In this document: in pieces, positions 17,277 to 24,274 of the stretch | Position numbering within the stretch: position 1 is the first letter of the stretch | How the letters are laid out: the number at the start of each line of letters is the position of its first letter | Origin: Candidatus Thiodiazotropha sp. (ex Monitilora ramsayi) | Lineage (GTDB): Bacteria > Pseudomonadota > Gammaproteobacteria > Chromatiales > Chromatiaceae | Direction of reading: 5' to 3' | DNA: 64,000 nt | Assembly: GCA_025655575.1 (NCBI GenBank) | Contig: JAHXIP010000003.1 | Coordinates: forward strand, 124,001 to 188,000 | The notes under the pieces: generated by a model | Seen by the model: the letters and a program-made list of their open reading frames with translations, nothing else | What the model was told of the DNA's origin: nothing | Databases searched by the model: none | Program-made: the position numbers and the translations under genes

Positions 17277-17702
17277 TCACACCCTCGTCACAGGTGGCAA
17301 TCCCTGCAAGATATTCCCCCGCACAGGTGGAGAGAAAAAAGTTCGCTGTATCAGTTGCCAGCTCATGATTTCTTCTCTGTTCCAGGGAAAGAGTGAGACC
17401 AGTCTGGCCATGGTGCAGTAACCAAAGGTCAACTGCGCCCAAGTACCGATAGTCGGAATCCAGAAAATCAGTTGCAGTGGCTGTGGCAGCGCCAGTAGAA
17501 GCAACATCAAATACCAGAACCGTACTTGTACCGGAAAGGCTTTCACACTCCCTTCCCGCATAGCAAAGTGAATAAGCTGTACCAGTGTCAGAGCGATGGC
17601 CCACAAAAACGCCTCGCTGACTCCAAACACCCCCAGCGTCAGCAATACAGCAGTCACCAACCAATACCACCAACCCAGGTCTCTATATTCGATCATCAGC
17701 AT
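17277..17702 (-). CDS. Small multi-pass membrane protein of unknown function
   Basis: About 141 residues with three or four hydrophobic helices and a cytochrome-free, cysteine-poor sequence. The stretch FGYCTMARLVSLFPWNR looks like a conserved family signature, but I cannot name the family with confidence. The ATG at 17702 is preferred over the TTG at 17711. It follows the TlpA-like gene by 24 bases and precedes frmA, so it sits inside the presumed methanethiol/formaldehyde operon. A role in the membrane step of the pathway (for example electron or metal handling) is only an inference. Confidence 0.65.
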   Translation of the reverse strand: MLMIEYRDLGWWYWLVTAVLLTLGVFGVSEAFLWAIALTLVQLIHFAMREGSVKAFPVQVRFWYLMLLLLALPQPLQLIFWIPTIGTWAQLTFGYCTMARLVSLFPWNREEIMSWQLIQRTFFSPPVRGNILQGLPPVTRV

Positions 17703-17726
17703 ATGTACCAATCACTCATTTTGTTT

Positions 17727-18275
17727 TTAGTTCCCATGCCTTGTTACCACTTTCTGTAATTCTCTCACCTGCTGTAACAGTGCACTGTCATCCCATTCTC
17801 GATCACCAATGACTTGGTAAACAGCCTCACCTCTCTGATTTATCACAAAAGTGGCAGGCAATCCTCTCACTCGCCAGCGTTGACTGATATTGCCATGACT
17901 GTCCTGAAGCACAGGAAAGTCGATAGGATAATCCTCGGTGAATGCTTCAACCGCCGCTTTGTCCTCACCCACGTTGATAGCCAGCATGGCAATACCCTCC
18001 TCTTTCAGCGCTGCCCAGGCACGATTCAATGACGGCAACTCTTCACGACAGGGACCACACCAGCTCGCCCAGAAATTGATGATGACCACCCTGCCTCTGT
18101 AATCGGAAAGATGGTGAAAAGTCCCATTCAGATCCCGCAGATGAAACGGCGGTACCGGTGCCGGCCTTGGGATGGGGGTCATCCTGTCACTGGCGCATGC
18201 CTGCCACGAGACTATCAACATGAGGACCAACAGCCCGACGATGACTGGGTATGGGTTATTTTTCTGCATCAACAT
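17727..18275 (-). CDS. Periplasmic TlpA-like thioredoxin
   Basis: A membrane-anchored or exported disulfide reductase: an N-terminal hydrophobic segment (~8-28) ending WQACAS, then a TlpA/ResA fold with active site WASWCGPC, followed by the cis-proline region GLPATF. The frame is open ~87 codons further upstream, but the longer form would cover the promoter and lacks family similarity, so I chose the ATG at 18275; an ATG two codons later is equally possible. A lipobox is not canonical. Family members reduce cysteines for cytochrome or copper-centre assembly. Given the SCO1 proteins next door, reduction of SCO cysteines for MtoX copper loading is a reasonable inference. Confidence 0.85.
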   Translation of the reverse strand: MLMQKNNPYPVIVGLLVLMLIVSWQACASDRMTPIPRPAPVPPFHLRDLNGTFHHLSDYRGRVVIINFWASWCGPCREELPSLNRAWAALKEEGIAMLAINVGEDKAAVEAFTEDYPIDFPVLQDSHGNISQRWRVRGLPATFVINQRGEAVYQVIGDREWDDSALLQQVRELQKVVTRHGN

Positions 18276-18359
18276 AAAAAGATCAGCACTCTCACCGTAG
18301 TCACCACGCCTCACCCCATTGATTGAACGCCCCTCATGGCAAAACAATGTGTGTAATAA

Positions 18360-18388
18360 ACAATAGAATGAATGTTCATTTTTGTCAA
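18360..18388 (-). promoter_or_regulatory. tlpA-frmAB promoter with TetR-type operator in the spacer
   Basis: On the minus strand: perfect -35 TTGACA (18388-18383), 17-base spacer, -10 TATTGT (18365-18360). The spacer holds the dyad AATGAA-CA-TTCATT (18380-18367), identical to the gshA site. This is the best sigma-70 promoter of the region and would give a leader of ~78 bases before the ATG at 18275. Confidence 0.85.
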
Positions 18389-18493
18389 TTGCCTGCGTTA
18401 TTTTTTCATGGTAACGCCCAATGGGGCCCTGTTTGAGGTAACAGCGGCATTTCTTCCGACTTTTTATCTCCAGTCCAATGTCAGGCGGCAGTC

Positions 18494-18691
18494 TCAACCA
18501 ACAACCCTGACCAGCGATGACGTCACCGACCAGCAACTCAACCGCTTTCGCTCAACACCCTGAGCAGGAGAAGCCGCCCACTCCATGCTTGTTGTATCGA
18601 CCTGCACCACCAGTGTCATATCGGCATGGAGATCCACTTCTTTGTCATCGTCTTGATACGCAGGACCGTTCTCTGGGTTGACACCTTTCAT
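18494..18691 (-). pseudogene. Possible remnant of a ChrR-like cupin gene
   Basis: A short minus-strand frame starts 9 bases after the SCO1 stop codon. Its residues ~23-50 (VDTTSMEWAASPAQGVERKR) resemble the N-terminus of ChrR-like/anti-sigma cupin proteins, which usually read V-D-T-x-x-x-x-W-x-x-S-P-x-x-G-V-E-R-x-x-L. The match stops abruptly and no histidine-rich cupin barrel follows in this frame. The neighbouring frame stays open for another ~85 codons past the break. I infer a frameshifted or truncated gene at the end of the mtoX operon. A sequencing error or a genuine short protein are alternatives. Confidence 0.4.
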
Positions 18692-18700
18692 GAACAGTAA

Positions 18701-19267
18701 TCAGCCCCCGTTATCGAGCAGATCTTTAACCACGTTCAAAACATGCTCAGGTGGGAAACCATAAGGGACTACCGTTGTGAGTTGTCCGGTCCGGTCTATG
18801 ACATAAAGATTGGCGGAATGATCCAGCGTGTAGCGACCATCTGTTGACTCATGACGTTTGAATTTAACCTGATACTGTTGTGCCACCCTGGCAATCTCAG
18901 ATTGAGAGCCTGTCAGGCCCAGTAGGTTTTCATTGAAATAGCGTGTGTAGTTCAACAACACTTCTGGCGTGTCCCGTTCAGGATCCAATGAAATAAACAC
19001 ACCACGAACTTCCTCTTCCCGCTCATCCAGTGCATTCAGGACAGAAGCCAGATTCGACAGCTCAGTGGGACAGATATCGGGACAGTAGGTATAGCCAAAA
19101 AAGAGTAATACCACCTTGCCCCTTAGATGCTCCAGCTTAAAGTCTTCTCCTCGCTGATCGGTTAGCATGAAGTCTCCACCCAAATCTGCTGCCCGTGCAT
19201 AGCAGGCACCTACCCAAATAGAGAAGAGCAGCAGGGAAACTAACGTTGTAGTTTTTCGCCTCGCCAT
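18701..19267 (-). CDS. SCO1/SenC/PrrC family copper chaperone
   Basis: An exported thioredoxin-fold copper-binding protein. After a signal peptide (~1-26) come the CxxxC copper motif in TYCPDICPTEL, the SLDPERDTP block and the third copper ligand histidine in LDHSAN. Length 188 is normal. It starts immediately after the stop codon of the SCO1-MauG gene (TGAATG), so the two are translationally linked. SCO1 and MauG genes are known neighbours of mtoX in Hyphomicrobium and other methanethiol degraders, where copper delivery to the oxidase is the proposed role. Cytochrome oxidase assembly is the general family function, but no oxidase genes are here. Confidence 0.92.
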   Translation of the reverse strand: MARRKTTTLVSLLLFSIWVGACYARAADLGGDFMLTDQRGEDFKLEHLRGKVVLLFFGYTYCPDICPTELSNLASVLNALDEREEEVRGVFISLDPERDTPEVLLNYTRYFNENLLGLTGSQSEIARVAQQYQVKFKRHESTDGRYTLDHSANLYVIDRTGQLTTVVPYGFPPEHVLNVVKDLLDNGG

Positions 19268-21226
19268 TCAGCGAACCTCTACCTCAGTACCATGTACCCA
19301 GCTTGGATCACCCTTGCCGATATCACCAATTGGAGCGGCAAAGGCATCCGCGACTAAGGCATCGACATTACTACCTGTTAGCGACATCAGGAAACTCACC
19401 AGATCCGCTTTCTCGATTTTGCTGAGATTCAGCGGTCTTACAAGCGGATCCTGTAACTCATTGGGCACCCCGCCAGCATCGTAAAAATCAACCACCTCAC
19501 TTAACGTACTCAAAGAGCCGTTGTGCATATAGGGAGCGGTTAACGCCACATTACGCAGACTTGGTGTTTTATACTTCCAGCGGTCATGGGGATTTTGCGT
19601 GACTTCGTACCGTCCCACATCATTCGGCGGCTTCTCTCCCACACGTTCAATAACAGAGCGATCCACATCGATAGTTATACCCGGTGCAATCTGAACCGTT
19701 TGCTTCTCAGGAAAAATACCCATCGATTCGAGATAACCGACACCGGTATTGTGTAACCGATTATCGGTAAACAGTGCCGACTTCTCCCCCAGCGTATGGC
19801 ATGAGGAACATCCGGCTTTACCGGTAAAAAGTTTAAAGCCCCGATGGGCGGCTTCGGAAATTGAATCGGTTTTGCCACTGAAATACCATCGATCGAAAGC
19901 CGAATCTGCAGAGACCAATGTCCGTTGATAGCTGGCGAGGGCCATGCCCAGTGTTTCCATACTGACACTTCTACCGTCGAAGGCAGCTTCGAACATCCCT
20001 TGATAATCACCGATCTGACGAATCTTGCTCAAGACATATCCAACAGACGGGTTGGCCATCTCATTTCTTGCCAGGAGCGGTCCCCAAACTTGCTGCTCGA
20101 GATTCTCCTCACGCCCATCATGAAACAGCAACTGCGCATAGGCTGTGTTGTAGATAGTCGGTGAGTTACGTCTCACACTGCGCCCCTCGATACCGACAGC
20201 CATGGCGAGTTCGTTACTGGTAAATCCCTGTTCCGGCACATGGCACATGGCACATGAAAAGGTATCGTTAAGGGAGAGCCTGCGATCGAAAAACAACTTT
20301 CTGCCAAGCTCGATTTTCTCCCTGCTCAACGGATTATTTTCCGGTACAGGTATCGAAGGTAATCCCAATGGCGGATTCATTGCATTAGAGATCAGGTCTG
20401 CCGCTTTCCCCTGCCTTAACTCCAGCGCCAGCGAGTTTGTTTTGTATGTCGACTGCTCATAGCCCCGCTTATCGTCACCAGGCACAGATAGTTTCGATGC
20501 CTGGTGGGTATTCGCTGCGGTTTTGATATTCGTTACTTGATCTTCACTCTGTTTCAGCAATGTCTTTACATCGTTGATGATGAGATCGTGATGAAGAAAA
20601 TCGACACTGTAAATATTGCGTATCTGCTTTTTAGGATCAATCAGAAAAACTCTCAATACATGGCTATAGCCAACCAGCGGATTACCTTCGCTATCCACCT
20701 CACGCTGAACATCCTGATTGTAGGCTGCGAGAATCGGATTTAAGTCTGTTTGTGACGCCGTTGTGACAAATCGCCAATCTCCCGCATTGCCTGCGTAGCG
20801 AAAATTATTGCTATACAGCGTCATCACCTCAGGCGTATCGATCTCAGGATCGAAGCTCAGACTGATCAGCTTTAAGTTACCCGCCAGTGCCTGATCCTGC
20901 TTCATCGCAGATTTGATTTTATAAAACACATGGGAGGTCAACGGACAGCCGTTCACATCGCTACAGGTACTGTAGATAAATGCCAGCAGTACATAGTCGC
21001 TGCCGAAGAGATTAAAGAGATGCTGCTTTCTTCCCTGTGTATCCAGCACCATACCGTCCGTCGCCTGCCCCAGTGACGGCAGGTTGTAGCTACCGATGTC
21101 GGGTAACTCATAGCCCAGCTCACCATATCCCGGAGCCGAGTCAACGATTAGGCTGGGCGTATCGGCTGATACGACCGGGACCAGCACAGTGGAAAGAAAA
21201 AGGCACCGAACCAGCAAGTCACGCAT
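19268..21226 (-). CDS. SCO1-MauG fusion: copper-chaperone domain plus dihaem cytochrome c peroxidase
   Basis: An exported two-domain protein of 652 residues. After a signal peptide (~1-22), residues ~45-225 are SCO1-like but with CSDVNGC, a C-x5-C rather than C-x3-C, and a histidine in GYSHVL. Residues ~285-640 are MauG/bacterial cytochrome c peroxidase-like, with two haem c sites, CAMCH and CSSCH, and the family end-block YMHNGSL. MauG makes tryptophan-derived quinone cofactors in other systems; here it is proposed to mature or protect MtoX, or to remove the peroxide it makes. The ATG at 21226 (GGAG 6 bases upstream) is preferred to the GTG at 21232. Second gene after mtoX. Confidence 0.92.
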   Translation of the reverse strand: MRDLLVRCLFLSTVLVPVVSADTPSLIVDSAPGYGELGYELPDIGSYNLPSLGQATDGMVLDTQGRKQHLFNLFGSDYVLLAFIYSTCSDVNGCPLTSHVFYKIKSAMKQDQALAGNLKLISLSFDPEIDTPEVMTLYSNNFRYAGNAGDWRFVTTASQTDLNPILAAYNQDVQREVDSEGNPLVGYSHVLRVFLIDPKKQIRNIYSVDFLHHDLIINDVKTLLKQSEDQVTNIKTAANTHQASKLSVPGDDKRGYEQSTYKTNSLALELRQGKAADLISNAMNPPLGLPSIPVPENNPLSREKIELGRKLFFDRRLSLNDTFSCAMCHVPEQGFTSNELAMAVGIEGRSVRRNSPTIYNTAYAQLLFHDGREENLEQQVWGPLLARNEMANPSVGYVLSKIRQIGDYQGMFEAAFDGRSVSMETLGMALASYQRTLVSADSAFDRWYFSGKTDSISEAAHRGFKLFTGKAGCSSCHTLGEKSALFTDNRLHNTGVGYLESMGIFPEKQTVQIAPGITIDVDRSVIERVGEKPPNDVGRYEVTQNPHDRWKYKTPSLRNVALTAPYMHNGSLSTLSEVVDFYDAGGVPNELQDPLVRPLNLSKIEKADLVSFLMSLTGSNVDALVADAFAAPIGDIGKGDPSWVHGTEVEVR

Positions 21227-21245
21227 AAGCACTCCGGGTCCATCG

Positions 21246-21271
21246 ACCCCGGTGTAAGGCTATACCGGGGT
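21246..21271 (-). promoter_or_regulatory. Intercistronic hairpin 1 between mtoX and the SCO1-MauG gene
   Basis: Perfect 8-bp inverted repeat ACCCCGGT ... ACCGGGGT with a 10-base loop, located 14 bases before the ribosome binding region of the fusion gene. It lacks a U tract, so mRNA protection or partial attenuation is more likely than full termination. Confidence 0.6.
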
Positions 21272-21308
21272 TGCAACTCCGGACGTCATGTTGATATCCG
21301 GAGTTGCA
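21272..21308 (-). promoter_or_regulatory. Intercistronic hairpin 2 just after the mtoX stop codon
   Basis: Perfect 12-bp inverted repeat TGCAACTCCGGA ... TCCGGAGTTGCA with a 13-base loop, beginning 5 bases past the mtoX stop codon. Together with hairpin 1 it should let the cell keep much more mtoX message than message for the two maturation genes downstream. Confidence 0.65.
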
Positions 21309-21313
21309 GTTTG

Positions 21314-22702
21314 TTACTTGTTGATAGGTTCCAGATTAGCCACTGAGACTGCACTGCTCTCGGGCCTGACCGCACCATAGAGTGAATAGGCGCCAAAGCG
21401 CATCTGGTGAGCCCGACCGAGTTTCTCCTTGTTGAAGTCGATCGCGAACTGCTCAACCAGCTTCTCTCCATCCCAAACGAAGCTCTTTAGGTACTGATCG
21501 TTGTCTTCACCTTTCTTGTCCCAGTTGGCCAGCAACGAGGAGGTATAGTAGATACGCGTGCTGTCCCAACTTGAAGAGGCCATATTGACTTGGCGTCCGA
21601 TGACCTTTTCATAAACCTGTTTGGGGTTGTGAGGATCGGTCATGTCGAACAGACGGGTCTTACCATCCATAAAAGTGTTGACCCAAAGGCGACTATCATC
21701 AGAGCTGATGGAGATATCCACAGGCAGCGGCACTTTGGAAGGATCGCCAATATCCGCCACTGCCTTGGCTTGCCACACGCCATTCTCATCTTCGTAGATC
21801 AGATGCAGTTTGGATGTCAGCGCAGTGGAGGTAATACACCAGTTGTTATTCGGCTGCCAGGCACAACGGATTTCCAAAGGCGCGCCGGGGACATCGAAAA
21901 CCTTCTTCGGTTTCTTACTGTGCAGATCCCACAACACCACTGTATTACCAAAACGCTTCATCGCCTCCTTGTCCTGCAACATCTTGCCAAAGTCCATCAT
22001 GTAGTTGGACCAGCCGGTGAAGGATGATGTCAGCATCACATTTCTGCGTGGTAACACGCGCACGTCATAGTTGTAACCATCCGCATACTTACCGGATTTT
22101 TCGGCGCCCTGCAGATTCTGGTCGGTCGGCATCCAGTGAGTTGCCACATATTCACCCTCGTTGGTGTATTCCACCAACGCTGTGCGTCCCCCATGGTCCT
22201 TATTGTTGGAGAGACCGGTAATCATGATTCTTCCCGGCAGTGCATAGGTTGTGTGAGGCCCCACCACGCCACCGCTCTTCTCGACGAAGTCTGTGACGAC
22301 CTTATGCAGCGTCGGTTTTGCCGGATTGGTAGAGACATCAAAGATGAAGAGCTTGTTGGTATCGAGCCCACCTGCCCACAGGTACTTCCTGTCATCGGTA
22401 AATCCTGAGTGGTGCGCCTCATTACGCCCCCCTACCGACAGAGAATCTACAACTTTGCCGTAGTGGCTCGATTTCGGGTTAACGTCGACGGTCACCAATT
22501 TATCCTGTCCGTCACCCAGTCCCTCGACACCGAGGGTCCAGACATAGACAAAATCCTCCTGTCCGGTGATTTTCGCCATATACGGCGACTGGCATGTCTC
22601 ATCGGCCTGAGCGGGTAGTACTGCACCAAACAGGGTCAGGGTGAAAGCGATGGCAGATGCCATAACAGCAGGTTTTGCGGGCTTGTATTTGAATAGCCTC
22701 AT
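21314..22702 (-). CDS. mtoX: Methanethiol oxidase, SBP56 family, periplasmic
   Basis: Oxidises methanethiol to formaldehyde, hydrogen sulfide and hydrogen peroxide in a copper-dependent reaction (known for Hyphomicrobium MtoX). 462 residues: signal peptide (~1-33, ending AQA-DE), then a seven-bladed-propeller SBP56 protein with the paired histidines NEAHHSGF, GPHTTYALPG, the ADGYNYDV and PLEIRCAW segments and the C-terminal GRAHQMRFG histidine. The signal peptide, the MauG/SCO1 neighbours and the overall sequence separate it from cytoplasmic selenium-binding proteins. A segment reading PRRN has an arginine where I recall PRHN in vertebrate SELENBP1. GGAGGA lies 7 bases before the ATG. First gene of the operon, driven by the operator-containing promoter at 22745-22773. 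Confidence 0.93.
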   Translation of the reverse strand: MRLFKYKPAKPAVMASAIAFTLTLFGAVLPAQADETCQSPYMAKITGQEDFVYVWTLGVEGLGDGQDKLVTVDVNPKSSHYGKVVDSLSVGGRNEAHHSGFTDDRKYLWAGGLDTNKLFIFDVSTNPAKPTLHKVVTDFVEKSGGVVGPHTTYALPGRIMITGLSNNKDHGGRTALVEYTNEGEYVATHWMPTDQNLQGAEKSGKYADGYNYDVRVLPRRNVMLTSSFTGWSNYMMDFGKMLQDKEAMKRFGNTVVLWDLHSKKPKKVFDVPGAPLEIRCAWQPNNNWCITSTALTSKLHLIYEDENGVWQAKAVADIGDPSKVPLPVDISISSDDSRLWVNTFMDGKTRLFDMTDPHNPKQVYEKVIGRQVNMASSSWDSTRIYYTSSLLANWDKKGEDNDQYLKSFVWDGEKLVEQFAIDFNKEKLGRAHQMRFGAYSLYGAVRPESSAVSVANLEPINK

Positions 22703-22744
22703 CGTTATCTCCTCCGAAGGTGATTTTTGCTCACTGGTAGAAAA

Positions 22745-22773
22745 AAAGTAGAACGAATGTTCATTCTTGTCAA
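22745..22773 (-). promoter_or_regulatory. mtoX promoter with TetR-type operator in the spacer
   Basis: On the minus strand: -35 TTGACA (22773-22768), 17-base spacer, -10 TACTTT (22750-22745). The spacer contains AATGAA-CA-TTCGTT (22765-22752), one base different from the gshA and tlpA sites, and flanking bases extend the dyad to 8 bp per arm. The leader before mtoX is ~36 bases. The site also lies near the -35 region of the divergent tetR gene. Confidence 0.85.
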
Positions 22774-22791
22774 ATTTTTTACTATGCTATG

Positions 22792-22797
22792 TATAAT
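22792..22797 (+). promoter_or_regulatory. -10 element of the tetR gene
   Basis: Consensus TATAAT 35 bases before the tetR start codon. A TTGTCA at 22767-22772 is 19 bases upstream and would be a -35 with a long spacer, overlapping the edge of the mtoX operator, so autoregulation is plausible. Confidence 0.5.
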
Positions 22798-22831
22798 CTC
22801 AAGCCATTGACCACCCGTTTTAGGAGCCCCC

Positions 22832-23464
22832 ATGCCGTATCTGAAGAAGAGCACGCCGGTAAAGGAACCCGTCGATTGCCGCATCCTGACTGCGGCCCTC
22901 GACCTATTCGTGGAGAGGGGGTTTCACAATGTGTCGGTACATGACGTACAAAAATCTGCCAATGTGAGCATTGGCTCTATTTACAACCACTTCGGCGGTA
23001 AGGAGGGCATCGCAAAGGCACTCTATTACCATCTGATGAAAGAGTTTGAGGAGATGATCGATGAGGTCATTTCTGAAGATCTGACCAGCCGGGAACGCTG
23101 CAATAAAATCATCGCACTGCTGTTCGAATACACGGAGACAAGGCGAAATATTATCTCCTACATGCTGCACGCAAAACATCGGGAGTTCCTGCCTGACGAA
23201 CCGCCGATCTGCAGTTCATCCCCCTTCAAAGCCATGCGAAATATCGTACAACAGGGGATAAACGATGGCGAAATACGCCAGGGAGAACCCTGGATCGCGG
23301 CTGCCACTGTGTTTGGTGGGGCTATCCGTATGATCCATCTACGCCTCGACGGCGTCATCAAGGAACCCCTGACAAATTACTACGATGAGTTGATCGAACG
23401 TATGTGGCAAGGCATGGATCCCGAGGACCTGCCTGAGATTTCCGCACAAAGATCAGTAGTCTAA
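22832..23464 (+). CDS. TetR family transcriptional regulator, candidate regulator of mtoX/frmAB/gshA
   Basis: DNA-binding repressor of 210 residues. The N-terminal helix-turn-helix is typical of TetR (AALDLFVERGFHNVSV, then VSIGSIYNHFGGKEGI, ~20-60); the C-terminal ligand domain (~70-200) is divergent, as usual in the family. TAGGAG 5 bases before the ATG supports the start. It is divergent from mtoX across a 129-base gap containing an operator-like dyad that recurs at two other promoters of the pathway. I infer that it represses these promoters and responds to a thiol or formaldehyde-derived ligand; the ligand cannot be read from sequence. Confidence 0.9.
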   Translation: MPYLKKSTPVKEPVDCRILTAALDLFVERGFHNVSVHDVQKSANVSIGSIYNHFGGKEGIAKALYYHLMKEFEEMIDEVISEDLTSRERCNKIIALLFEYTETRRNIISYMLHAKHREFLPDEPPICSSSPFKAMRNIVQQGINDGEIRQGEPWIAAATVFGGAIRMIHLRLDGVIKEPLTNYYDELIERMWQGMDPEDLPEISAQRSVV

Positions 23465-23527
23465 GAGCAGGCAGCCGCGTAAATCACTGAAGCCTATTAC
23501 CCTCTCGTATTTCGCTCCATTTGCGAT

Positions 23528-24103
23528 CTACCCCTCGCTCGCCAAGGGATATTGATGTTCTCGACAGATCCTTTCAATGTCGGGTATCGTCAGGGATTCA
23601 CCCGTCAGACCACAACGAAAACCTGATTGACTAGATTCATTGAAGCGGCAGGTTTTACAGGCACCAAAGGTTTTCATACGCCTTGCCGCTTGGGCGGCTC
23701 TAAGCAAATCCTTCAAATCCTCAGCCAGTCGTTCTGTTTCCCTTGCCGGCTTTGAATCCAGCGCCTCCACAAGAAACCGTGCCGGAACCACATTCACAAG
23801 CAGTTTCTCCCCTTTGGCCGTAATCCTGAGATGTACGAGCCGACGGTCTTTGGTATCAGGCTGCTTTCGGAGCAATCCGCGACTGTCCAGCACCTTCAGC
23901 GTCTGTGAGACGGTACCTTTGGTTTGGCCAAGATATTCGCTAACGCCCTGGACTGTATCTGAGTACCGATTGCACTGGTATAGATAGTGCAGCACCTCCA
24001 ACTGGACCGGCAACAAACCTTCAACCGAACCCTGCATGCGCGCTTCTACGCGCAACAGATTACTGAGTCTCTCCAACGCTGTATGGACCTGACTGATACT
24101 CAT
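23528..24103 (-). CDS. MarR family regulator with C-terminal four-cysteine motif
   Basis: A winged-helix regulator of 191 residues. The MarR core occupies ~1-140, with LGQTKGTVSQTLKVLDSRGLL as recognition helix and wing ending DTKDRRLVHLRIT. It is longer than a usual MarR protein (~140-150) because of a tail with cysteines in CKTC, RCGL and ICREH, spaced C-x2-C-x12-C-x15-C. Such a tail should bind zinc or an iron-sulfur cluster and could make the protein a redox or nitric-oxide sensor, which is inference. It is divergent from the cytochrome P460 gene, and two similar palindromes lie between them. Confidence 0.87.
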   Translation of the reverse strand: MSISQVHTALERLSNLLRVEARMQGSVEGLLPVQLEVLHYLYQCNRYSDTVQGVSEYLGQTKGTVSQTLKVLDSRGLLRKQPDTKDRRLVHLRITAKGEKLLVNVVPARFLVEALDSKPARETERLAEDLKDLLRAAQAARRMKTFGACKTCRFNESSQSGFRCGLTGESLTIPDIERICREHQYPLASEG

Positions 24104-24152
24104 CGGATATCCGCTATATGTTCACAACTAGTTAAAACATAGCAACATAATG

Positions 24153-24223
24153 GTTTCGTGTCGATACTTTATTGACAACCCTCACTTCCAATGCTTAACT
24201 TCATTTTAGTATCGACTCGATAC
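24153..24223. promoter_or_regulatory. Two MarR-type operator candidates in the marR/P460 gap
   Basis: GTATCGA-C-TCGATAC, a perfect 7+1+7 palindrome, lies at 24209-24223. A second copy, GTTTCGTGTCGATAC (12 of 15 bases the same), lies at 24153-24167. A -35 TTGACA at 24172-24177 with a weak -10 TTAACT at 24195-24200 sits between them on the plus strand, so the perfect palindrome would cover the start of transcription of the P460 gene. Confidence 0.7.
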
Positions 24224-24274
24224 GTTTAATCCTATTGTGCCGTTATTATTATTCAGCTACCCGGAGATACCCAC

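Noticed and set aside
17242-17673. A 143-codon frame overlapping the small membrane protein
   Set aside because: Same strand, other frame; lacks hydrophobic pattern and start signals, whereas the chosen frame gives clear membrane helices.
21314-22702. Annotation as cytoplasmic selenium-binding protein
   Set aside because: It has a signal peptide and SCO1/MauG neighbours as in mtoX operons, which fits methanethiol oxidase better.
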